Assembly (NCBI GenBank): GCA_019637445.1
Contig: JAHBVS010000002.1
Span: forward strand, 248,001 to 312,000
Length of the DNA: 64,000 bases
Reading direction: 5' to 3'
From: Gemmatimonadaceae bacterium
GTDB taxonomy: Bacteria; Gemmatimonadota; Gemmatimonadetes; Gemmatimonadales; Gemmatimonadaceae
Numbering within the stretch: the stretch's first letter is position 1; each line of letters starts with the position of its first letter. The position numbers and the translations under genes are program-made. Shown here one piece after another: positions 33,524 to 40,339 of this stretch. Under the pieces are notes generated by a model. It saw only the letters and a program-made list of their open reading frames with translations. It had not been told where the DNA came from and made no database searches.

Positions 33524-34768
33524 ATGGACGATGGTGCAGGCCAAGTGGTGACCACCGCCTCCCGGAGCACGCCCCCACGCGTATGTTTCGGCGTGCATCG
33601 GACCACACTCAGCCCCGACGACTGCGCCGCACTCGTCGATGAGCTTCGCGAAACGCGAAACCCGAACGTCTGGGTGTATCGCTACCGGCACCCCACGGAA
33701 CCCTGGGTGTTGGCCATCGCGACGCACGCCGAACCGCAGTCCGGCAAGCTCTCCCTCGGCGGCTTCCGTATCGCACCGCTGGGCCGCGTGATCACGCCGG
33801 GGTTCTCGGCCGAACGTGAGGCCATCGCGCTCGCCATCGGGATGGAGGAGAAGGTCCACTGGTCGCGCGTGATCGGCGTGGGTGGACCGCTGGCCATTCG
33901 CGACCTCACGCGTGTGGTGGGTGGCAAGTGTGTACTGGTGCCGACGGACGACGCCCGCGTCGGCAATCCGCGCGATATCGGGTTGTTGACCTGGGCCGCG
34001 GAGTGCCTGAACGACTGCGAGACCCACGCGGGCGTGCACATCACGACGGGTCAGGACTTGGGTCACGGGGTGTTGTCGGATGGCCAAGGCTCGCTCGAGT
34101 TCCTGAACGCGAGATTCGCCGGCAGTGTGGTGGCCGATACGTCCGTGCCGACGGGCGAGGGCAACTACCAGATCCTCAAGGGGATGCTGCGCGCCTGCGC
34201 CGTGCCGCTTGAGCGCGCGACCATCGGCTTGATTGGCTGCGGCAACATCGGGATGCACATCATCGAGCGCCTGCGGGAGCATCGCGGTGTGCGCATCCTG
34301 GCCTGCGAGGCGCGCGAGCAGCGGCGTGCGGAGCTTGAGGCGATGGGGATCCCGACCTGGGGGCCCGAGGACAAGGCCGACTTCCTCGCCCTCGGGATGG
34401 ACGCCTTGGTGGTGAATGCGAACGGCGGCACGTTGGATGCGGCGGCCATCGCAGCCTGCCGCGCGAACTCGGCGCTGCGCGTGATCTGCGGCAGCGAGAA
34501 CCTGGTGATGGCGGACCACGTCGCCGGCACGGCGGCCCTGCGCGACGCCCACAAGGTCTATGCCCCGACGGAACTCGGCGGGATGATGGGCTATCTCACC
34601 GCGGTCGAGGAGTATCTGGCGACGCTCGAAGGGCAGCGCTTCGACGTGCAGACCGTGCTGGATGCGGCCGACCGCCTTGAGACTGCAGGCTACGAGGCCA
34701 CGGGGCGCATCATCGCCGGCGGGCACCGCGAGACCTTCGAAGAGGCCATCACGGCGCTGTACGCCTAG
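33524..34768 (+). CDS. Divergent Glu/Leu/Phe/Val dehydrogenase-like protein
   Basis: 414-aa NAD(P)-dependent amino-acid dehydrogenase-like protein. Family landmarks: LSLGGFRI, a GMEEK lysine (Lys110), a GGK lysine (Lys135), TTGQDLG, the Rossmann motif GLIGCGNIGMHI (about 235-246), VVNANGGTLD, and VICGSENLVMAD-x-VYAPTELGG in place of the usual AGAANNQ and NAGG segments. The two lysines are further apart than in leucine dehydrogenase, so an insertion is present. Oxidative deamination of an amino acid such as phenylalanine would fit the phenylacetate genes downstream, but this is inference. Its stop overlaps that of the convergent hydratase. Confidence 0.72.
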   Translation: MDDGAGQVVTTASRSTPPRVCFGVHRTTLSPDDCAALVDELRETRNPNVWVYRYRHPTEPWVLAIATHAEPQSGKLSLGGFRIAPLGRVITPGFSAEREAIALAIGMEEKVHWSRVIGVGGPLAIRDLTRVVGGKCVLVPTDDARVGNPRDIGLLTWAAECLNDCETHAGVHITTGQDLGHGVLSDGQGSLEFLNARFAGSVVADTSVPTGEGNYQILKGMLRACAVPLERATIGLIGCGNIGMHIIERLREHRGVRILACEAREQRRAELEAMGIPTWGPEDKADFLALGMDALVVNANGGTLDAAAIAACRANSALRVICGSENLVMADHVAGTAALRDAHKVYAPTELGGMMGYLTAVEEYLATLEGQRFDVQTVLDAADRLETAGYEATGRIIAGGHRETFEEAITALYA

Positions 34769-35550
34769 CGCGCGCGAAAGCGCTGCAGGGCTTCCTTGGT
34801 GAAGTCCGAGAGGACCATCCGCCCGCTCATCTGGGCGCGCGTGTCCATCAGGGACTCCCAGTTCTCCGTGTCCTTCCAATAGATGCGCTTCATCTCGGCC
34901 ATCGCCTCGGGGTTCGCCGCGGCGAGGCGCGTGGCGTGCGCGTGGACCGCCGCATCCAAGGCGGCGATGTCGGGGACCACCTGCGCATAGAGTCCGTGGC
35001 GCTCGCACCAGGCGGCGTCGTGCCAGTCCGCGTGGACGCCAAGGAACTGGAAGGGAGCAAGCCCGAGCTTCCGCTCGAGCACCACACCGACCACGAAGGG
35101 GCCGATGCCCACGGCGAGCTCGCTGAGCTTGGCGTCGGCGCCCTGCACGGCGACTGAGTAGTCACTGGCGGCGATGACGCCGAGCGCGCCACCGGCCGCG
35201 CGGCCTTGGATACGCGTGACGACGAACTTCGGCGCGCGGATCATCGCGAGGATCACACGCGAGAAGCCGAGGAAGAACTCGCGCCCCTCCTCAGGCGTGG
35301 CGACGGCCGTGAACTCGTCAAAGGAGGCGCCGGCGCAGAAGGTCTTGTGGCCGGCACTGCGCAACACGATCACGCGCGCGGCGGGGTCGGCGCCGAGCGT
35401 GCCGATGCCGTCGGCCAGCCGGCGGAGCAGGGCGCTGGGCAGCGAGTTCCCCTTCGGGTGCGAGAACTCGACGGTCCCGATGCCGTCGGCGACGCTGAGT
35501 TGGACGTCGCCGTCCGTGAGGGCGGAGGCGGAAGGGGCGCGGTCGGTCAT
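34765..35550 (-). CDS. Enoyl-CoA hydratase/isomerase family protein
   Basis: 261-aa crotonase-fold protein. It shows VEFSHPKGNSLPSALLRRL, the oxyanion-hole motif KTFCAGASFDEF, and RIQGRAAGGALGVIAASDYSVA. The second catalytic region has ELAVGIGPFVVGVVLERKLG, where the canonical acidic residue pair of hydratases is not obvious. It might act on a ring-opened phenylacetate intermediate as PaaF/PaaG-type enzymes do. It is transcribed away from paaA across 118 bp and converges on the dehydrogenase-like gene. Confidence 0.82.
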   Translation of the reverse strand: MTDRAPSASALTDGDVQLSVADGIGTVEFSHPKGNSLPSALLRRLADGIGTLGADPAARVIVLRSAGHKTFCAGASFDEFTAVATPEEGREFFLGFSRVILAMIRAPKFVVTRIQGRAAGGALGVIAASDYSVAVQGADAKLSELAVGIGPFVVGVVLERKLGLAPFQFLGVHADWHDAAWCERHGLYAQVVPDIAALDAAVHAHATRLAAANPEAMAEMKRIYWKDTENWESLMDTRAQMSGRMVLSDFTKEALQRFRAR

Positions 35551-35557
35551 GAGAGCA

Positions 35558-35563
35558 AAGATA
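35558..35563 (-). promoter_or_regulatory. Candidate -10 element for the enoyl-CoA hydratase gene
   Basis: On the minus strand TATCTT lies seven bases before the ATG at 35550, with no ribosome-binding-like purine run between. This suggests a leaderless or near-leaderless transcript. No clear -35 is seen. Confidence 0.3.
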
Positions 35564-35656
35564 TCGGTGTTTCGGGCAGCCGCAGGTATCCGCGAGGGCT
35601 CGCCCGTGTCCGTGGGCGTCCGTCCGCCACTGGACCCAGCACGTCGCGGACTTCGT

Positions 35657-35662
35657 TAAATT
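35657..35662 (+). promoter_or_regulatory. Candidate -10 element for paaA
   Basis: TAAATT lies exactly six bases before the paaA ATG at 35669, in otherwise GC-rich DNA and without a Shine-Dalgarno sequence. The geometry matches that upstream of 8042 and fits a leaderless mRNA. The -35 region is not recognisable, so an activator may be needed. Confidence 0.4.
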
Positions 35663-35668
35663 GCCCGT

Positions 35669-36631
35669 ATGCCGAAGACGACCGCCCCTGTCGAGGATCC
35701 GGCGCTCCTCGAGGCCTTCGAGGCACGCATTGCCGCCGGCGAGAGCATCGAGCCCAAGGACTGGATGCCCGAGCGCTACCGCAAGCAGCTGACGCGCATG
35801 ATGGCCCAGCACGCGCATTCCGAGATCGTGGGGATGCTTCCCGAGGGCAACTGGATCACCCGCGCGCCATCGCTGCGGCGGAAGATGTCGCTGATCGCCA
35901 AGGTGCAGGACGAGGCGGGCCACGGGCTCTACATCTACTGCGGTACCGAGACGCTCGGCGTGGACCGGCACGACCTGTTCAACCAACTGCTCGATGGCAC
36001 GGCCAAGTATTCCAGCATCTTCAACTACCCGACGCTCAGTTGGGCGGATATGGGCGTGATCGGTTGGTTCGTGGATGGTGCGGCGATCGTGAACCAGACG
36101 GTACTGGCCAAGGCCTCCTACGGCCCCTACGCCCGCGCGATGGTGCGTATCTGCAAGGAAGAGAACTTCCACAAGCGCCAGGGCTACGAGATCTGCGCCA
36201 CGCTGGCCAAGGGCACGCCGGCCCAGCGCGAGATGCTGCAGGACGCGGTGAACCGCTTCTGGTGGCCCTCCCTGATGATGTTCGGGCCCAGCGACAAGGA
36301 CAGTCCGAACTCGGCCGAGCTGCTCAAGTGGCGCGTGAAGCGGAAGACGAACGACGAGCTGCGCCAGCGCTTCGTGAACCTGACGGTGCCGCAGGCCCAG
36401 GCCATTGGCGTGACGCTGCCGGATCCAGACCTGACCTACAATGCCGAGACCAAGAACTGGGAGTTCGGCGAGATCGACTGGGCGGAGTTCTGGCAGGTGG
36501 TCGGCGGCAACGGTCCTTGCAACGCCGAGCGCCTCGCGGCGCGCAATGCGGCGCAGGACGACGGGCAGTGGGTGCGGGAGGCTGCGTTGGCGCACGCGTC
36601 CAAGCATTCGCGTTCTGTTTCGGTGGCTTGA
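35669..36631 (+). CDS. paaA: Phenylacetyl-CoA epoxidase catalytic subunit PaaA
   Basis: Di-iron oxygenase subunit that epoxidises the ring of phenylacetyl-CoA. 320 aa, typical of PaaA. The iron-ligand helices are visible: [11 protein letters not shown] (Glu), [17 protein letters not shown] (Glu-x-x-His), and [14 protein letters not shown] (Glu-x-x-His). The stretches [24 protein letters not shown] and [15 protein letters not shown] are diagnostic. PaaC is its structural partner and is encoded downstream. An inverted-repeat element separates it from paaB. Confidence 0.97.
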   Translation: MPKTTAPVEDPALLEAFEARIAAGESIEPKDWMPERYRKQLTRMMAQHAHSEIVGMLPEGNWITRAPSLRRKMSLIAKVQDEAGHGLYIYCGTETLGVDRHDLFNQLLDGTAKYSSIFNYPTLSWADMGVIGWFVDGAAIVNQTVLAKASYGPYARAMVRICKEENFHKRQGYEICATLAKGTPAQREMLQDAVNRFWWPSLMMFGPSDKDSPNSAELLKWRVKRKTNDELRQRFVNLTVPQAQAIGVTLPDPDLTYNAETKNWEFGEIDWAEFWQVVGGNGPCNAERLAARNAAQDDGQWVREAALAHASKHSRSVSVA

Positions 36632-36638
36632 ACTGCAT

Positions 36639-36756
36639 GCCACAGAGGCACAGAGACACAGAGAACTGCGAGGTCAATGTTGAACTGCGCCCGCAATCTG
36701 GCGTGCAGCGCGTAGTTCACCCTTGGCTTTCCTCTGTGTCTCTGTGCCTCTGTGGC
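36639..36756. repeat. Inverted-repeat element B between paaA and paaB
   Basis: Arms 36639-36663 and 36732-36756 are perfect 25-nt inverted copies built of three 8-nt units (CACAGAGG, CACAGAGA, CACAGAG). The 68-nt interior shows no other clear feature. The arm sequence is the same as in element A. It lies inside the paa operon, so the transcript would form a long hairpin between paaA and paaB. Confidence 0.85.
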
Positions 36757-36785
36757 AAAGCTGTTTCCCTCATTGGGCAGAAAGC

Positions 36786-37076
36786 ATGAGCAACGAACAA
36801 TCCTGGCCCTTGTGGGAAGTGTTCACTCAGGGCAACAAGGGCGAGCCGTTCGAGCACGCAGGGTCGCTGCACGCGACGGACGCCGAGCACGCGTTGCAGA
36901 ATGCCCGCGACGTGTACACGCGGCGGGGCGAGGCCGTGAATCTTTGGGTGGTGCCGTCGACCGCGATCACCGCGTCGGCGCCGTCGGATGCGGGACCGTT
37001 CTTTGAGCCCGGCAACGACAAGGCGTATCGGCATCCCCAGTTCTACAAGGTCCCGCAGGGGATCCGCGTCTTCTGA
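36786..37076 (+). CDS. paaB: Phenylacetyl-CoA epoxidase subunit PaaB
   Basis: Small 96-aa subunit of the PaaABCE complex. Recognisable stretches are WPLWEVFTQGNKGEPFEHAGSLHA, DAEHALQNARDVYTRRGEAVNLWVVPS and DKAYRHPQFYKVP. The ATG at 36786 matches the usual PaaB N-terminus. It overlaps the paaC start by one base (TGATG), implying coupled translation. Confidence 0.95.
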   Translation: MSNEQSWPLWEVFTQGNKGEPFEHAGSLHATDAEHALQNARDVYTRRGEAVNLWVVPSTAITASAPSDAGPFFEPGNDKAYRHPQFYKVPQGIRVF

Positions 37077-37924
37077 TGGCCAAGCCGCGCGAGCAGGAAG
37101 AGGAAGGCGGCATCGCCGCCGGTGAGGCGGAGAAGGGGACCGTCAACGTCGCCGGGCCGCGGCAGCTGCCGCTTGGCGAGCCCATTGTCGAGTATCTGCT
37201 GCGGCTGGGCGATGACCGGCTGCTGCTTGGGCATCGGATGTCCGAGTGGACCGGGCATGGGCCCATCCTTGAGGAGGACATCGCGACGGCCAACATCGCG
37301 CTCGACTTGATCGGGCAGGCCGCGCAGTTCCTGCGCCTCGCGGGCGAGTTGGAGGGCCAGGGTCGCGACGAGGACGCGCTCGCGTACTGGCGCGATGGCA
37401 CCAAGTTCCGCAACTGTCTGCTGGTCGAGCTGCCCAAGGGCGACTTTGGCGACACGATGGTCCGGCAGTTCCTGTTCGATGCCTACAGCGTGTTGCTGCT
37501 CGAGGCGTTGGCGACCAGCGGCCACGAGGGCCTCGCCGCGATCGCCGCGAAGGCGCTGAAGGAAGACAAGTACCACCTGCGCCACTCCAGCGAGTGGGTC
37601 GTGCGCCTCGGCGACGGCACCGACGAGTCGCACGCGCGGGTACAGGCCTCGCTCGACCGCCTCTGGAGGTATACCGGCGAGCTCTTCCTGCGCGATGAGG
37701 TTGACGAGGCCGTGGCGGCGCTTGGCGTCGCGGTCGATCACGGCGCGCTGAAGTCGCGCTGGGACGCGCTCGTGGACGACGTGCTCAAGCGCGCGACACT
37801 CACGCGGCCGGCGGATCTGCCTTGGCAGCAGGGTGGCCGCCGCGGGCGGCACACCGAGCACATCGGGCACCTGCTGGCGACGATGCAGAGCGTGGCCCGT
37901 GCACATCCCGGGGCGACCTGGTAG
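37076..37924 (+). CDS. paaC: Phenylacetyl-CoA epoxidase structural subunit PaaC
   Basis: Ferritin-like structural subunit that pairs with PaaA; it is thought to lack a functional di-iron site. 282 aa with a family core: YLLRLGDDRLLLGHRMSEWTGHGPILEEDIA, NIALDLIGQA, DEDALAYWRD, FLFDAYSVLLLEAL and EDKYHLRHSSEWVVRLGDGT. An N-terminal extension of ~30 charged residues (REQEEEGG) is not usual. Confidence 0.96.
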   Translation: MAKPREQEEEGGIAAGEAEKGTVNVAGPRQLPLGEPIVEYLLRLGDDRLLLGHRMSEWTGHGPILEEDIATANIALDLIGQAAQFLRLAGELEGQGRDEDALAYWRDGTKFRNCLLVELPKGDFGDTMVRQFLFDAYSVLLLEALATSGHEGLAAIAAKALKEDKYHLRHSSEWVVRLGDGTDESHARVQASLDRLWRYTGELFLRDEVDEAVAALGVAVDHGALKSRWDALVDDVLKRATLTRPADLPWQQGGRRGRHTEHIGHLLATMQSVARAHPGATW

Positions 37925-37993
37925 CGCCGGCGAATGACTGATGCGTGACCGCGGCGGACCTTTGGACCGCGACCGTGCGTTTGTAGCAATGCG

Positions 37994-38500
37994 ATGACCA
38001 CCGACACGACCTTCTCCCGCGAACGGATCTTCGAGATCCTCTCCGAGGTGCCGGACCCCGAGGTCCCGGTCATCTCCGTCGTGGAACTGGGCATCGTGCG
38101 CGACGCGTCGCAGCGCGCGGATGGCACGGTGGAGATCACCATCACGCCGACCTACAGCGGCTGCCCGGCGATGTTCGAGATCGAGCGCGACATCCGCACT
38201 GCGCTGGAGCAAGCGGGCGCACCGGCGATTGAAGTGAAGACCAAACTTTCGCCAGCGTGGACCACGGATTGGATCCCGGAGGAAGCGCGCGAGAAGCTGC
38301 GCCGTTACGGCATTGCGCCGCCCGGGAAAGCCGACACCGGCGGCTTGGTCACGCTCGTGCGCGCCAAACCGCCGGTGCAATGCCCCTGGTGCGGGTCCAC
38401 CAACACCACGCTCAAGAGCGAGTTCGGGTCAACGGCCTGCAAGGCGATTCACGTGTGCAATACGTGTCGGCAGCCGTTTGATGAGTTCAAAGCCTTCTAG
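37994..38500 (+). CDS. paaD: Phenylacetate pathway iron-sulfur maturation protein PaaD
   Basis: 168-aa protein with a MIP18/DUF59 domain (about 10-95: EVPDPEVPVISVVELGIVRD, TPTYSGCPAMFEIERDI) and a C-terminal zinc-ribbon (CPWCGSTNT, CKAIHVCNTC). PaaD is required for epoxidase activity, probably in Fe-S or di-iron assembly. It follows paaC after 69 bp and is normally followed by paaE, which is missing here: the next gene is a convergent MATE transporter. Confidence 0.95.
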   Translation: MTTDTTFSRERIFEILSEVPDPEVPVISVVELGIVRDASQRADGTVEITITPTYSGCPAMFEIERDIRTALEQAGAPAIEVKTKLSPAWTTDWIPEEAREKLRRYGIAPPGKADTGGLVTLVRAKPPVQCPWCGSTNTTLKSEFGSTACKAIHVCNTCRQPFDEFKAF

Positions 38501-38562
38501 GACGAAGGACGGAAGACGGAAGAGGCGAGGCCGTACGGCCTCGCCTCCTTCGTCCTTCGTCC
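38501..38562. repeat. Inverted-repeat element D, probable bidirectional terminator
   Basis: The gap between the convergent paaD and MATE stops is wholly an inverted repeat. The core 38522-38547 is a perfect 26-bp palindrome. Outside it are tandem 7-nt purine units (ACGAAGG, ACGGAAG, ACGGAAG) on the left and two matching inverted units on the right, so the left arm has one extra unit. The design resembles elements A-C but the arm sequence differs. Confidence 0.75.
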
Positions 38563-40005
38563 TTACACCTGCGCGCCCTTCCAGCGGCCTCTCCTGAAGA
38601 GCAGAAAGCTCACCAGCGCCAACATCGAGTACGCCACGCTGACCGAGATGAACACGCCGCCTTCATCCAGCGTCGTGCGGTACGCGAGGAACCAGGCCAG
38701 CGGGATCTGCAGCATCCAGAACACGCCGAAGTTGATCCAGCTCGGCGTGCGCGTGTCGCCGGCGCCATTGAAGGACTGCTCCAGCACCATGCCCACGGCG
38801 TAGGCGGGGAAGCCAAAGGACATCATCCGCAGGCCGAACACGCCGACCTCCTTCACGGCGGGGTCCGCCGTGAACAGCCCGATGAGTTGTGGCGTGAAGA
38901 TGATGAACAGGATGCCGGTGAGTGTGAGCACGGCCACGTTCAGCTTGGCCGCGGTCCACACGCTCTGCTCCGCGCGGTCCGGTTGCTTGGAGCCCAGCGA
39001 CTGGCCCACCATCGTTGCCGCCGCCGCACCGATGCCGAACGCCGGCATCAGGGCGAACAGCAGCACGCGAATCGCGATGGTGTAGCCGGCCATCGCCGGC
39101 GCACCGAAGCCTGACACCACGCGCACCAGTCCCATCCAGCTCATCGAGCTGATGGCCACCTGCAACGTGCCCCAGCCGCTGAGCTGGGCGATCTTCACCA
39201 TCGTCGTCGGTTCGATGGCGAGGTGCTGGCGCGAGACCTCGAGATGTCCGGTGCCACGCGACATCAGCCACAGCGCATACATGAGGCCGGCGCCTCGCCC
39301 GATTGTCGTCGCCCAAGCAGCACCGACGAGTCCGAGCTCCGGTAGCGGACCCCAACCGAAGATCAGCGCAGGGTCGAGGATGCAGTTGAGGCCGTTGCCG
39401 AGGATCAGCACGCGCATCGCCACGGCCGGGTCGCCGGCGCCACGAAACACGGCGTTCACAAGGAAGATGAGGAACGCCGTCGCCGACGCACCGAGCGTCA
39501 CGCGGGCGAAGGGCGTGCCGACCGCCACCACCTCGGCGTCGGCGCCCATCAAGGCCAGCAGCTCGGGCGCAAAGATTGCGCCCAGCAGGCCAAGCCCGCC
39601 GGCCAGTGCCGCGCCAAGCAGGATGACCTGCACGGCCGCACGTGCCGCGCCATCGGCGTCCTTCTCTCCGATGCGCCGCGCCACCGTCGCCGTCGCGCCG
39701 ATGCTCAGGCCGAAGGCGATCGTGTACAGTACGATCATCAGCGACTCGGTGAGGCCCACGGTGGCCACAGCTGCGGGCCCCAGCTTGCCGACAAAGAACA
39801 CGTCGACAACTGCGAAGATGCTCTCCATCATCATCTCGATCACCATCGGGACGGCGAGGAGGAGGATGGCGCGGCCGATCGTGCCCTGCGTGTAGTCGTG
39901 CTCTGTCCCGCGGATGGCGTCGCGCACGTCGCGCCAGAAGCTGTGCTGCTCGGCTGGCGCGGTCACGGCTGTCGCCTCGGGGAGAGTCTGTTCAGTCGAA
40001 TGCAT
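38563..40005 (-). CDS. MATE-family multidrug efflux transporter
   Basis: 480-aa inner-membrane cation-coupled antiporter with about 12 transmembrane helices in two similar halves. Landmarks are AVPMVIEMMMESIFAVVDVFFVGKLGPAAVATVGLTES in half one and GFGAPAMAGYTIAIRVLLFALMPAFGIGAAAATMVGQSLG in half two, with SFGFPAYAVGMVLEQSFNGAGDTRTP near the C-terminus. A soluble N-terminal extension of ~45 residues precedes helix 1. It interrupts the paa genes and is convergent with paaD. A structured leader lies just upstream of the ATG. Confidence 0.92.
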   Translation of the reverse strand: MHSTEQTLPEATAVTAPAEQHSFWRDVRDAIRGTEHDYTQGTIGRAILLLAVPMVIEMMMESIFAVVDVFFVGKLGPAAVATVGLTESLMIVLYTIAFGLSIGATATVARRIGEKDADGAARAAVQVILLGAALAGGLGLLGAIFAPELLALMGADAEVVAVGTPFARVTLGASATAFLIFLVNAVFRGAGDPAVAMRVLILGNGLNCILDPALIFGWGPLPELGLVGAAWATTIGRGAGLMYALWLMSRGTGHLEVSRQHLAIEPTTMVKIAQLSGWGTLQVAISSMSWMGLVRVVSGFGAPAMAGYTIAIRVLLFALMPAFGIGAAAATMVGQSLGSKQPDRAEQSVWTAAKLNVAVLTLTGILFIIFTPQLIGLFTADPAVKEVGVFGLRMMSFGFPAYAVGMVLEQSFNGAGDTRTPSWINFGVFWMLQIPLAWFLAYRTTLDEGGVFISVSVAYSMLALVSFLLFRRGRWKGAQV

Positions 40006-40339
40006 ATGGTGCTCGTCGGATCCACAAGAAAGTCAAACGCCCCACCTGCCGAGTGTTGCGAAGCAGGGAGGGGCGTGGATCCGCGAGGAGCGACCTTTGT
40101 CGCTGCTACCGGCGGTGCCCTGCTTCGTGCGTCGCGCGCATCCGGACGGCGACCGGCGTCCGGTCGCGCCCAATGGCGGCGATGTCGAGACGAAGCGTTG
40201 AATCCATCAATGCACCACGGTAGAGGTTCTGCCGAGAACGTACGGTAGCTGCGTGTCCCGGGATTCGCAAATCGGGATGGGGCGGGCCGACCCCGCGCAC
40301 GCGCGCGGCCGGACGCTGGCGAACCGAACTGTTCCTACG
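40006..40339. other. 334-bp non-coding gap between MATE and E1 genes
   Basis: No supported gene. It holds the MATE leader hairpin at 40018-40082. The rest contains GC-rich sequence with short inverted stretches (for example around 40160-40180, CCGGACG and CGTCCGG) but no clear promoter or terminator that I can defend. Both flanking genes are on the minus strand, so the gap carries the MATE promoter and the E1 3' end. Confidence 0.6.
40018..40082 (-). promoter_or_regulatory. Structured RNA leader candidate upstream of MATE gene
   Basis: On the minus strand a perfect 8-bp outer stem (GGATCCAC with GTGGATCC) encloses a GCCCC/GGGGC stem and a CCTGC/GCAGG stem closed by a 13-nt loop. A 13-nt unpaired stretch (GTTTGACTTTCTT) lies on the 3' side only. 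The structure ends 12 nt before the MATE ATG, so it could control translation. No known riboswitch class is recognised. Confidence 0.4.

Noticed and set aside
36723-36756. Extension of paaB upstream through the repeat arm
   Set aside because: The extra residues come only from the element arm (reading like SVPLCLCG-type low complexity), and known PaaB proteins start at the ATG chosen.
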